DNA from: Climacium dendroides
Lineage: Eukaryota > Streptophyta > Bryopsida > Hypnales > Climaciaceae
Assembly: GCA_950106755.1 (NCBI GenBank)
Contig: OX467082.1
Span: forward strand, 10,292,001-10,356,000
Length of the DNA: 64,000 bases
Reading direction: 5' to 3'
In this document: in pieces, positions 37,656-49,147 of the stretch
How the letters are laid out: each line of letters starts with the position of its first letter
Numbering within the stretch: position 1 is the first letter of the stretch
Program-made: the position numbers and the translations under genes
Notes under the pieces: generated by a model
Told to the model about the DNA's origin: nothing
The model's database searches: none
The model's input: only the letters and a program-made list of their open reading frames with translations

Positions 37656-38137
37656 CTTCCGTAAAGAATGATCTATCCGAACATTACAAATGATAATTTA
37701 ATATCCACGGATTGTCAAAATTCCAGATTTTGTTCCCTGATGAGTTGAAGGTGCACTAAACTTCACATATGATCACCAATACTCAACGGAAACACAATCA
37801 ATGAACTCACGTCCACATAAGCATACTTGATTACAAAAGACTTTTAAACAAATGTACCAAAAACCACACAAAGTAATACTTAACTACCAAAAAGGCTTGA
37901 CAAAAACACGGATAATGCCAACACCTAATATCCAAATTTATGAAGAACTCACTTACCCCATATCAGCCTTTCTTTGTTGTATCCATCCTTTGTTGATCTT
38001 TCACAAAAACATTCGAGCCATGCTTCAAGTCATGCAAGAGCTATTATTTCTCATAATTACGACTCCGTTGAAATTAGGGACCGGCTTTACATAGATCCCC
38101 CAACCTGGAAAGGGACTATACATAGATCCTTGCTGAG

Positions 38138-38355
38138 GAATGCAATCCAGAAGCTTGCATCATACTACGAGAGAGGTGCTCTTAGAGTTTCCATCAATGG
38201 ATGTTTTCACAGCATTGAGCAAAAACTGTGATATCTTAGCAAAGGGAAGCACATTAAGGAATCCACCACACCGACTCCACTCATAATAATAATACCCAAG
38301 CTTAGCAAATTCCTGAACCATGAGAGCCTCTTGAGGAAGTAAGGCCCTGGTATGG
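38138..38355 (-). pseudogene. Decayed partial copy of the oxidoreductase last exon
   Basis: Aligns with 38470-38685, the last exon and 3' end of the intact gene just upstream. It shares 'ttttcacagcattgagcaaaa', 'atccaccacacc', 'gc.ttagcaaattcctg' and 'agagcctc.tgaggaag'. It has many substitutions and small indels that break the frame. The earlier exons are missing. It is a tandem, truncated duplicate lying 3' of the parent gene. Confidence 0.85.
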
Positions 38356-38499
38356 TTGCATCAGAAGGCTCTCCTACCTGAGATAGGATACAGGAACTAT
38401 ACATAGATACATTATATATCTATAAGTACATTATACATAGATAGATACATTATGTATACATAGTTAATGCAATTCCGATGCATTAAGCTTGAATGATTC

Positions 38500-40518
38500 T
38501 TAGAGAGAGATGGTCTTGCACTCACTTTCAATGGAGGTTTTCACAGCATTGAGCAAAACCTGGGTCTTCCGCGCGAGAGTGGCCCACTTGGGATCCACCA
38601 CACCAGAACCATTCTTTATGTTCCCGACAAGCTTTGCAAATTCCTGGACCATAAGAGCCTCCTGAGGAAGCAACGTCTTGACATGGCGCACTTCCTCCTT
38701 GGAGCCCCAGCCAATGGACCGATCTTCCCAAGTGGTCGCTTGCTTGACTTTGTATGAGCACAAGTGTTCCTTCCGGGGAATGACGAAGTCGTCCAGCTCC
38801 AGAGTCCCTTTGGAGCCTGCGCCAGTGAGAAATGTTTGGACACAATTTAGCCAAATGGCTAGCATTGAAAATCCTTGGCTAATTTCATTAAAGGAGCTCA
38901 GCCAATGAATTGCAATTCAATACAAAAGGATGTCACGGTGAACCCAAATAAGCACCAAATATTATAAGCTGCTACAATATTCATCAAAGAATCTAAAATA
39001 TTCTACACAAAAATGCTATCAAAGATTGAAAATAACATGTAAGTAAATGAAATTTTCATGCCGGGAACCTAGAGAATCGAATGTCAAATTGTGCAGACTG
39101 ACAATTTTCTTTTAACAATGAGGAGCTACTTAGGCAAGGATATTCAATAAACAAAACGACAATATTCACAAAAGGTGAGGTCCAACATTGGTACTCCATG
39201 TTTTGAAGGTTGAAGTAATTTTGGTAATACTAGAAAATGCATAAAATTACTTGCCTATACAGACGGATTTCATCACCATATCGCCCAAGAAGGAGCACCG
39301 AAAAGTGGCAATTCGGCCGTCGGCCCATTCGAAAGTTGCCCCACAGGAGGTCAGGACTCCAGTGTCGGAGAGTTTGGACCCTGGATGGGCCGTGACTGTT
39401 TGCGGAAGCTGGAAGTCATAGGCCCAGAGAATGAAGCGACTGCAGTACCAACCGATGTCGCCTAATGCTCCCAGCCCATCCAAGTGCGGTTGGCCACGCA
39501 CATCACTCGTCCATCCTGTTTTCACTGCGAGATCGGAGATGAAGACAGCAATCACCTGCCAATGTAGGATTTTAAAGTTGATGTTGCAGAATAGAGAGGA
39601 GAAGGATTAGAATCCAAATGTTAGAGCTTCTTAATTGTACTTATGACTCAAAATTTGAATGCCTGTTACCATGCAAATGTAGGATTTAAAAGCTAATTTG
39701 GCAATGTCGTAATCACTATTGACCACATCAATAGTGATTGCAGCCAACTAAGAATTCGATTTAAGAGATATGTAATAAATAAGATTCAAAGTGAAGAGCG
39801 AAACTGTGAAGTCAAAACTCTTGACTATGGTCCTAAATCCCGAAACCCTAATTTCTCTGGCTAATTGAAGTCCAGATTGAACCAGAAGCAAATTCCCTCA
39901 ACCCTGATCGATCCGGCAGATTGAAGCACAGATTAAACCCGCAGCAAAGATTAAACCAGAAGCAAAAATCCCGAAACCCTAATTGCTCCAGCAGCTTCAC
40001 CCCAAGTCAAAACAAGGAAGCCAACAACCATCACAAAAAATTCAAGCACACACCTCCCGGAGTTCCCCAAACCCTTGCGCATCCCGAATCACTCCCTGAA
40101 TCTCCGCCGTCCTCGGGTGATGCATAAACATGGTCCCATCCATAAACTGCACCCCATTCCTCCCCACCACCTCCATCATCCCATCGAGCTCCTCCACCGT
40201 CGTCGCCACCGGCTTCTCCACCAACACATGCTTCTTCCTCTCCGCCGCTTTCCCCACCCACTCCGCATGCAACCCCGTGGGCAAGGGAATGTACACCGCA
40301 TCGACCTCGGGGTCGTCCAGCACCTCCTCGTAGCTCCCGTACACCTTCGTAATCTTCGTCAGCTTGTTCTTGGATGCGAATTCTTTCGCTTTCTCAAGGG
40401 AGCGGCTGCCGAGGGCTACGATTTGGATGTCCTCGGGGAGCAGGAGCATGGCGCGGATGAGCTTTCGGGCGATGTCGGCGCACCCCAGGATCCCGAAGCG
40501 CACCTTCGGCTTCGCCAT
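38500..40518 (-). CDS. Gfo/Idh/MocA-family NAD(P)-dependent oxidoreductase
   Basis: Exons 40054-40518, 39255-39555 and 38500-38816; phases agree, 360 residues ending in TAA. ATG at 40518 begins MAKPKVRFGILGCADIARK. The N-terminal Rossmann fold has GILGCADIA (9-17) for dinucleotide binding, GSRS after the second strand, YIPLPTGLHAEW, and the family's EKP catalytic-lysine motif at 101-103. The C-terminal half (LDALGxxGxxGW-like DGLGALGDIGWY, SCGATFEW, GTLELDDFVIP) is the substrate-side domain. Length and motifs match the plant oxidoreductase family represented by Arabidopsis At4g09670, as I recall it. The substrate is unknown for that family. The second intron starts with GC rather than GT (39253-39254). 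A broken copy of the last exon lies just downstream. Confidence 0.95.
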
Positions 40519-41930
40519 GGATGGATCCAGAAGCAAATGCAAAACTAATTGGACTGAGAAACAGGAATTTGAGAGATGGGTGTGCAGTTGGTTTGGTGGG
40601 AGAGCTGGGAATTGTGGAGTGGGGATTGCAATGTTGCGATTGGGATCAGGAGAGATTGTAATGCAATGCTTTGGTGGTTAGAATGTTTGGGTTTGTGAGA
40701 TTTGTAGGAATCTTGGGGGAATTGGTTTGCGGTGTGAGGAAGGGGTTGTGACAAGGGAAGGGTGACAAGTGGTTGTGGGGGGAATGTGCGAAAGTGGGAG
40801 ACGCAGGTGAGTGTCCGTATGAGCTCCCTTTTTTTGTTTTTTTGGTTGTAAGCCATGTGGCAACACTGGCTCCATAACTAAGGTAGAAACACCTAAAACC
40901 GTTACTTTAAGCAATTCAGCGTAGTTGGAGGCATATTTTTCTAAAAATAATATTTGTGTAGTATATGCAAGTGAAAATCATGAATATTACAAAAAAAGTA
41001 GATTTTTCGGACATTGCATGTAATTTCTATGATTTTTCAAAGCGTTGGCTACCTAGACCACTGAAACTATCCCATAGATGTCCCCCAAACTAAACCCTGC
41101 AAAAATCAGTTGTTAGCAAATCATAGTCAAATATGTGTCTTTTGAATGTGTTGGCCAATCAATGTTAAGCCTATGGAGGACACATTCACCAAAGTTTAGG
41201 GACATAATTGGATGAGTCTAAGAACAAAGAATAGGAACATGTGTGGGTTTGGGTGTTTCTACCTTGTGTCCCAGTGGGATGGGGGTTCCGCTTGTCCACC
41301 CCTCATTGTTCCCCTCATTATTTGGGAAAATCACTATAATTTTTTTCTTTGCATTTGGCGTCCTAGTTGTGATGTCAATTTTTAATTTTATTTTTTCACT
41401 CTCTAATATCCAAAGAATATGATTAATAAACCCCTAAACCCTTTTATATTTATCCTAAGCACTATTGTAGCTACGCGTCTAGCGGCGCTCCATTCTAGGC
41501 CTAGATCCTATTTACTTCACTCTGCAAGGATTAGGTGCTACAATATAAATGAAGAGAATTTACTATGGGTGATTTAATTCTAGTAGGGCAAAAAATTTTC
41601 TAGATGGGCTGCCAGGTGGAAATCCCCATCTCCTTGGGACATAGTGCCAAGGGTCCAAACAACTGCCTTTCTACAAACAAAATGATATAAAATATTCCAC
41701 ACCCAATCAGTAGTTACACGAGCACTTGTCAAATTTGTCAAATCTCAACTAGTGACTAGGTCAATTACAACATCGCAATAGCACATAGGGATTAATGATA
41801 AAAGTGTTTCCAATTGAAACTACAAATAAAAGCAACTTTGAACATAATGGCAATTAATTTACTGCAATAAGTGATCTCAATGCTTGAATTATTCCATGTA
41901 GAAATGAAGGTCAATCATGCTTTGTGTTAA
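40519..41930. other. Upstream flank of the oxidoreductase gene, then AT-rich intergenic DNA
   Basis: 40519-40850 is T/G-rich on the plus strand (A/C-rich leader on the gene strand) and is the likely promoter/leader. Beyond that no gene is seen. 41460-41640 has ordinary composition but only short frames. Confidence 0.4.
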
Positions 41931-42540
41931 CTAATGGGAAGAAAATTTCTTTATATTCACATGGGGTGGTAGGAGGTAAAACAACCTATGTGGGATAATG
42001 TAAATTAGAATGTGTAGTTTCTTAACTACTCATAGGGAAGTCTAAAGTATTATTATGTTTGAAGTAGAATTTCAAACCTCATGTAAGCACAGTATAATCA
42101 TTTAAAAAAAATTGAACTATTAAAAGTTGGGAAATTAAATTAAGTCTCATTTTCAAAAATCCGTTTTGGGTTTTGAGCCTTCAATCGAAAGTTATGGACA
42201 AATTTCAAAGAGGATATTGGAAAATATTAAAGAAAGTGTTCCTTCCAACCCCTCTTTGAAATTTATCCATAACTTTTGATTGAATGCTCAAAATCTCAAA
42301 CAAATTTTTTTAAAATGAAACTTAACTTAATTTCACAACTTTTCTTGGTTCAAAGTTTTTTTTTAAATTATTATATTATGCCTAAATGAGGTCTAAAATT
42401 TTACTTCAAACACAATTCTTACCTTGGACTTACCTATGAGCGTTTGAGAAACTGCAAATTCTAATTTACATTATTCCACATGAGTTGTTCTACTTCCTAC
42501 CACCCCATGTGGATATAAGGAAATTCTCTTCTTCTAATAT
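41931..42540. mobile_element. Foldback element with about 290-bp inverted arms
   Basis: The left arm (41931 to about 42221) and right arm (about 42250-42540) are inverted copies along their whole length. For example, 'ttcacatggggtggtagg' pairs with 'cctaccaccccatgtgga', 'gataatgtaaattagaat' pairs with 'attctaatttacattatt', and 'aaatttcaaagagg' pairs with 'cctctttgaaattt'. Only about 30 bases separate the arms. No open frame; a target duplication is not clear. Transcripts would form a long double-stranded hairpin. Confidence 0.85.
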
Positions 42541-42849
42541 GGCAAAAAAGGAGTTATTGCTGGCAAATGGTTTAGATAGCATTGGTATATTTTCCAATGG
42601 ATTCATTGGATTTTTGACAATTCATCTTTCTTTATAATTATTTGTTGATTTGTATGTATGGTTTTAGAATACAAAATCGCACAATAAATGTATAGCCACT
42701 ATTTTGGTATTAAAGTGTACATTCATGATGTGGATGAATTCTATGGATGAGCACTTTCGAGAGGGAAAGGCAGGCCTCATGAATGCTACTGGATGTTATG
42801 TCCATTTCAATTTTTATGGATGAAAGTCTTTGACAACTGTCATTGCTTT

Positions 42850-43760
42850 GTTAATACTTAAATGTCAAGGCAAACATTTGGCGTTCAATGGATGACAAAG
42901 AATCTTTTAGTATAGGATAGAAGTGCAACTATTCATCTTCGGAATTTTGTATGAAAAAAAGAGATATTCTACAATACTTTTACTTCTAATGAGGGTTTTT
43001 ATTTTTTTTAGACTAGTAATTCCCACAATATCAAAATGGATGATTTTCACAATCACTAGTTCATCATTTAAGAATTGATCCTTAAATGACAAGTTAGTCA
43101 CCGTGGAAATCATTTGTTTGGGTACTATACAAATTGTTGGCTTAAAAAATGCAAAAGCACTCATTGGAAGACGAACCACTGTAGAAGACCTTTCCTTTTT
43201 AAAAAAATGCCAAGGTCAAATATTTGCACTTTTGTCCTGTATGAAGAGAATTTTTTGTCATTCATTGGCCAGAAAATGTCCTCTATGTCATTTATGGATT
43301 AACCCTTAAATGACGGATTGGTGACCATGGAAATCATCCATTTCAATACTGTGGGAATTATTGGTTTAAAAAAATAACAAAAGCACTCATTGAAAGTAAA
43401 AAAACTGCAGATTGAAGATCTCTTCTTTCCACACAAAATTTTGAGGATGAATAGTTGTACTTCTATTTAACACTAAAAGATTCTTTGTCATCCATCAATC
43501 GCCAAATGTCTACTTCAACATTTAAAGGTTAACTTTTACTCACATGATTGGTGACCATGGAAATTGTCCTATTTGGTTATGTATGACATCACCTACTTTA
43601 AAAAGAAATGCTCATTGGAGGTCAAACTATTGTTCATGATCTTTGCTTTATACACAAAATTCCAAGGATGAACAATTGCACTTCTATCATACATAGGAAG
43701 ATTCTTTGTCATTCATTGATTGGAAAACGTCCACAACGTCGTTTAAAGGTTAAATAATCC
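42850..43760. repeat. Family B array, mixed orientation
   Basis: A first unit in inverted orientation (about 42880-43080) is followed by at least three direct units (about 43080-43760, period roughly 220-240 bp). Each direct unit carries 'gtgacc.tggaaatc', 'aaagcactcattg.aag', 'gatgaata.ttg.acttct' and 'agattctttgtcat.cat'. No protein is shared between units, so a non-coding satellite-like or transposon-derived repeat is likely. Confidence 0.75.
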
Positions 43761-45280
43761 TAGCTACTTAGCTAACCCTCATGCGCCTCATGACATCCAA
43801 TTTCTAAATGATGAACAAATTGCAAGTCATTTTTCTTTCTCATTATGAAAATCATCCTAATTTGTAGAGATATTTTATTAAGTTGTCCTATCTAATGTTT
43901 GGATTTGTTGTTACTAGAATACATGTTTAATTTTTTTAAATTATGAATGTAGAAGTGTATCAAGTGGTTGACCAAGTCAAAACTGCATTGACTCTAATTC
44001 AAAATTGGATTTGCAAAAATGAGGTTATAGATTTAAAGAACATAAAATTTTCAAAAAAAAACCATATGAAGATAACCTCATTTCAAATCCATTCCAACAA
44101 ATTTTATTCAAGAAATGACAATATTTTCCTTGTAATTGAATTTCAAAAGAAAAATATTGGTGATAGCATCTATAAATCCACTAGTGTGGATGGAATATTA
44201 TACTCAAAGTCTACATCTTTTATTCTTTGGTCAATTCCAAAATATGCTTTCAAAGAATACTTTATGATGATTTTTTTCAAATCATCAATTCTAAAGAAGA
44301 CTCTATATGTTTAGGGTTTAAAATTTCTTAAGTAATTTTGGTGAAGACAAATTTTACGTTGTGACAAAATGTAGCAACCTCTATTGAGCATTGAAATTTT
44401 TGGGGGTAGCCCTGCCTTTGAAAGTTGGGGTTACTTAGACATATTGTTCTTATGGTCCATTGCAAATACGGCTTCCATCATTGTAATGACATAGGAATTT
44501 TGGTAATGCAAAATCAGCTTAAAATAATATACAAGTACAACAATAATGAGCAAGGTTAATATGCATTTCATGATACTTTTGATGGACACAAGTAGGGCAT
44601 TTTTTAACTTGTATATTGAAGGATATTCTTTTATTTGGATTGTTTTATCTTTGGCAAGGAAATTTTTTTAAATGCAATAGTATAAAAAATTCAATGAATA
44701 GAAGCACTTTATACTAATGAAGTGTTAGTGTCCTAAACAAGTTTAAGTTATAGTGATTTATTCTATCTATTTTTGTAAAAACTCAAACTTAAGGTAGTTT
44801 ACTCTAAAAGCGATTGTGTTCTAAAAGTGACCTCTAATACAAAGGTATATTTGCCTTTCTTGAATGTACCAATAGTGTACATTTTAAGTGGTGGTCGCAT
44901 TTAATGACAAATGGATTTCAACTTCAAAAATTTGTAACTAATCCCACAAAGGTCCAAAAAATATGAAATGACTTTGGTTAGATGCCAATTCTATTTTTCT
45001 TCTTGTGAAAATTTACTGAAAATTGTTTCAAGAAATTTCGCTTCCCTTCAAATGGAATTAACTTTTGAAAGGCCACTTTAAGAGTAGACTGTCTTAGTGG
45101 TTACCAATGATCCTAAAAATAGTTTATAGGAATATATTGCAATATGCTACCTTCAAGACAAACAAGCATCTATTTTGGCTATCTTGAGAGTGAGTAGTAT
45201 TAAAAAAAATAGAAAAGAAAGAATTTTGCAAGTTGTGAAGGATTTTTGGGAGAACTATAAGTCTATAATACAAAATGGAC
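43760..45280. other. AT-rich intergenic DNA
   Basis: A 123-codon frame at 43943-44314 is AT-driven, has no recognised domain and is not called. A family C-like start lies near 44791 and a stretch near 44880-45000 resembles, inverted, the sequence near 16960-17080. Confidence 0.4.
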
Positions 45281-45364
45281 TAAATAAATGCTAATTCCAG
45301 TGGAGCCAAGTTGCAAATTGGCTATCAAATTCTATTGTTTGTTGCACTCTTGGCTAAAATCTAA

Positions 45365-45975
45365 TTTTTTTGGTTGTTTGTTTGTCACGTTGAGATCTCC
45401 CGGACTATACATCCCCCAGTCGTGTGCTTGGTACCATCGGAAAGCCCTTGGTGAGGAGGGGTGCACCACTGCACCGGCTTGGTTTCATGGCATTTGGACG
45501 TACGGTGTGAAAGTTATTGAATTTTGAAGTTTTTATTTATGAACTAAAAAATTAGAAAATTACTTTTATTTTTGTTTTGACTGTGGCAACTACACAGGGC
45601 ACACTAGTCTATACATTAAATTAGGTTGTTTGTTTTGTTTGTTTGTCATGTTGAGATCTCTCGGACAATACTTCCCTTGGTCACATGCTTGGTACCATTA
45701 GAAAGCCCTCAGTAAGGATGGGTGCACCGGCTTGGTTTCATAGCGTTCGGACATATGGTGTAAAAGTTATGCATTTTTGAGTTATTTTTTGTTTTAAAAA
45801 ATTAAAAAATTACTTTTATTTATATTTTGGTCACAATCTTGGTGCCGTCGAAAAGCTCTCAGCAAGGAGGGGTGCACAAGCTTGGTTTCATGGCATTCTA
45901 ACTCACAGTAGAAAAATTATGGATTTTTGAGTTGTTTTTTATTTTAAAAGAATTAGAAAATTACTTTCATTTTTA
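45365..45975. repeat. Family E tandem array, three units
   Basis: 'cttggta.catcggaaagccc' style cores occur near 45427, 45688 and 45839, so the spacing is 261 then 151 bp. The third unit lacks the first part. Each ends in 'aaaattacttttatttttg'-like sequence. Single units lie at 35705-35945 and 49983-50190. Confidence 0.85.
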
Positions 45976-46560
45976 TGGGCCCCGTGCCCCCGTCAGGAGA
46001 CGCTGACGCTCCCCTGACGGGGAACTTCGGGGCGCCGCGGGGGAACGTGGGAGGGAGTCAGTTCTGAGAATAAAGCCTCTCTCCACTCGAGGCTCATTTC
46101 AGTTCCTTTCGTGCTCTTCAGCCTGGTTTGATGTCTCTGAGACCAATTCTAATCTCTCTCACTAAACTGTCAGTTTAGAGACTTTCTTCGGATGGTTCTT
46201 CACTTCGTAGCACCTTCTCGTTATCAGAAACTTGGTTGGCTTATTCATTAGATCATCGGAGGTTGCATTTGCATTTGAATTTTTTGTGTCACCTGGAATA
46301 GTAGAATAGACCTCACCTGGTCACAAAAATGATACTTCGAGTTTTAGACAAGTCTGGGGATAGCTCTTTAGGGTGAGCGTATGACCTTTGCATCGGACAT
46401 CAATTGAGCAGGAGTTAGGGTGCACGCAGTTCTGAGAATATAGGGGTATTAATATCGTTTTGTTAATAATGTATGTATGTAACATGTTGCCCATTCTTTT
46501 GGAGGACGCACACGACGCTCCGTCTGTCGGGAGCGTAAGCGTCTCCCGGAGGTCCCATAA
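45976..46560. repeat. GC-rich motif pair and perfect 10-bp hairpin
   Basis: CCCCGTCAGG (45988-45997) and CCTGACGGGG (46013-46022) are exact inverted copies. The enclosed GGAGACGCTGACGCTCCC (45996-46013) recurs inverted with one change at 46529-46546. 'cagttctgagaata' also occurs at both 46058 and 46428. These could be the ends of an approximately 550-bp element. The GC-rich patch stands out sharply from its AT-rich surroundings. Confidence 0.55.
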
Positions 46561-47560
46561 CCATAACAAGCAAAACCCTAAACCTGGAACCTGGAGCAGC
46601 TTTCAAATTCCAGTGTTTTTCTGCATGGGGCAATCCGCTGCCCTGCAAAAGCTCCGTCGTAGCATTCCTTTCCAGAACTCCAAGTTGCCTGGGGGACATC
46701 ATCAAAATCTTCCTTTTAGTTTTCATTTAGTAGATTCCAGGGAATATTCCAAGCTTCCCAATTGGCGAGGTGAGCAATTGCAGATTCCAGCAACAGCTAC
46801 CCGTGGTCCTCAAAATTGTCAAACTCGATTCTCCCGCACATGAAGGAGTATGGAATAACGAAATTCTCACAGCAGAAAGCATTCACAGACCAACTGCTCC
46901 CAATGACCTTGGCAATGGCACTTTCTATTTGTCGTGCATTTTTAGTGGAAAATGGCTCCACACCAGCATCCCATCACGTTACTAATTCTACCGTCTCTCC
47001 CGTCACTTACATTTGCTCTGCAAAAGAGGGTCTTTATAGAGGGCAATTTTATAGTCACGCTAATTTGGTCAACAAAGAGTATGGCCTCTATGGATGCTAA
47101 CGTGGAGGTAATGGAGGGTAGTGGGGGATATACAAAGAAGGGGAAGAACTTTTGTGAGGCTGAGGAGAAGCAATTGTGCTTTTCTTTTTTTTCACATCTC
47201 ATGGGATCCAAAGCAAGGGACTGGACGAGAAGCAATTGTGCTTTTCTTTTTTTTCACATCTCATGGGATCCCAAGCAAGGGACTGGACGAAAGAGTGGGA
47301 ATTTTTGGAGAAAGAGTGGGAATTTTTGGAGAGACATCACAGAGACAATAAATCATATCTTAAGTGAACCTATGCCTAACCTTCAAAGTGTGTGGGGATG
47401 CTTTGGAAGCAATTATTCAACAATGCATACTCCACATATGTTTGGAGGATGGACAAAATCCACAAATAAAAATGATAAAAGAATTTCTACTTAAGAATAT
47501 AAGATTATATAAGAATTTACATCTAAATAAAATTAAAGAATCTATAAATATTAAGAAGTA
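46560..47560. other. Evenly composed region with overlapping open frames, no recognised gene
   Basis: Several frames overlap on both strands, the longest being 180 codons at 46952-47494. It runs through two exact-looking 62-bp tandem copies, which shift the reading frame between copies, so it is unlikely to be a conserved protein. It may be remnant gene or transposon sequence. Confidence 0.4.
47168..47330. repeat. Two adjacent tandem duplications (62 bp and 21 bp)
   Basis: 'aagcaattgtgcttttcttt' begins at 47168 and 47230, followed by near-identical 'tcacatctcatgggatcc' and 'aagcaagggactggacga'. Then 'aaagagtgggaatttttgga' occurs twice, 21 bp apart. The near-identity implies a recent origin. 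Confidence 0.9.
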
Positions 47561-47935
47561 CATGTACATGTCATAGATATCTACAAAGTAAGTAGTAAAG
47601 TTTCTACTTTTAATCCTTTAGTTGTGTGTGTATGTAATAGATGTCTATAAAGTAAAAAATAAAACTTCTATTTTTAATCCTTTAGTAGATGTTTACAAAG
47701 TACAAGATAAAACTTCTACTTTTAACCTTTAGTACCATGTTCATGTATTAGATATCTACAATGTAAAAGATAAAGCTTCTACTTTTGACTCTTTAGCACC
47801 ATGCTCATGTATTAGATATCTACAATGTAATAGATAAAGCTTCTACTTTTAACCTTTTAGTACCATGTTCATGTAATAGACATCTACAATTTAGGAGATA
47901 AATTTTTTACTTTAAGCCCTTTAATACTATGTTCA
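47560..47935. repeat. Satellite-like array, 64-bp period, about six units
   Basis: 'gtattagatatctacaatgt' begins at 47745 and 47809, and its variant 'gtaatagacatctacaattt' at 47873. More divergent units lie upstream, to about 47565. Each unit continues 'agataaa.cttctacttttaa', 'cctttagtaccatgttcat'. Confidence 0.9.
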
Positions 47936-48183
47936 TATGGGACAAAAGTCAATTCAAAATTTTGCTTCAAAACAAGTATAATAAGAGTACCACAGTGACA
48001 TTCCCCATGACGTGGCATTTAAATAATGATGATCAATCCAATTTTAACGAGTTGTTGGTGGGGAACATTGGATGGCTACGGCACCTCTACATCTCACGAG
48101 GCGGCAAGTGCCTCGCCACTTGTTGGTGCCGTGGTCCAATTTTGCGGCACTGGTGGCCGATGCTCTTAATCCCTAAACCTTAC

Positions 48184-48547
48184 CCTTTCCTTTTTTGCCG
48201 TTATTTTCAGCTCAATCTCCTCGAGTGCTCGAGCAGCGAGCTCCTGTTCTTCAGAAGACCAGGCTTTAAGAATCCTAGGGTCTGTCTCCACTTTTGAACT
48301 CCCCTTCTGACCTAACTTTGCATGCTTCTTCGCTTCCTTCGCCTACTTCTTGTGGTGCTCCTTGACCTTCTTGATAAGCTTTGTACTTCTTCTGCAAGGG
48401 TGTTCGCTTAGACTCACTCTTGGCAACAATGCCATGACCGAATTCATCAACAAACACTCCAAATTTCACAGAAAAATGATACAAATGCTCACATGACTAC
48501 AGGACGGACATAAAAATTGCGCACTCACTTTTGCTTCGCTTCACCAT
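48184..48547 (-). pseudogene. Nucleostemin/GNL3-type nucleolar GTPase, 5' fragment, broken
   Basis: Exon 1 at about 48529-48547 reads MVKRSK with a GTGAGT donor. Exon 2 at 48184-48418 reads SESKRTPLQKKYK, then after a one-base shift LIKKVKEHHKK, an in-frame TAG, AKEAKKHAKLGQKG, KVETDPRILKAWSSEEQEL, ARALEEIELK and KKER at a GTAAGG donor. This is the basic N-terminal coiled-coil region of GNL3/NSN1 proteins (usual pattern KVEKDPGIP...W...EQEL...RALEE). The GTPase domain exons are not found to the left. One stop, one frameshift and the truncation mark it as a pseudogene. The retained exon boundary means it came from a genomic duplication rather than a processed RNA. Family call is from recalled motifs. 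Confidence 0.72.
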
Positions 48548-48549
48548 TT

Positions 48550-49145
48550 TTGATGTTGCGTTTTGATCCGCCCTCTTCACATCTATAACGTATGAACCAG
48601 CCAAAACCCAGCAGAGGTGGACCTAACTTAGAGGAGGAGAGGATACAGAGTTGATGAATACTAACCCCTAAAGGATTGGGGAGTTTGAGCATAGCTCTTG
48701 TTTTCTTGACTAGTTCTTGTAACAAGTATAATTCCTCAAATATGTAGAATGATTTTGAGTATAATTCCTCAAATGTGTAAAATGATTTTGATGATCGCCA
48801 CTGTTGAAATGAAAGAAGACTCATGTAGCTTTCCTATGAAAAAAAGATCAACAAAATTGTACAATTTTTGAGAAAATGCCACCATTGACAAGATGGATGA
48901 AAGATATCAAATTAGGTGGAACTTTGTACATATGCTAAAATTGGAATGCTGATTTTGGAATGCTCAAAAGTGATCCAAGAACTCTAATATTTTTTCCACA
49001 GGTACATATCATCATGAATTAGATGTGTAATTTTTTTCAGATCATTTTGAACTGTGGGATAAAAAGACATGAGGATGTGAAGTGACTATCCAAAGTATCT
49101 TTTGTATTCTCAAAAAATTCACCAAAAATTGCTCACTCGATCATT
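48550..49145. other. Intergenic DNA with no feature seen
   Basis: Short frames only. A small direct repeat, 'gagtataattcctcaaat.tgta', lies near 48724 and 48756. Confidence 0.4.
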
Positions 49146-49147
49146 AC

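Noticed and set aside
46952..47494. 180-codon plus-strand open frame
   Set aside because: It passes through a 62-bp tandem duplication that shifts the frame between copies, and several other frames are equally open here.
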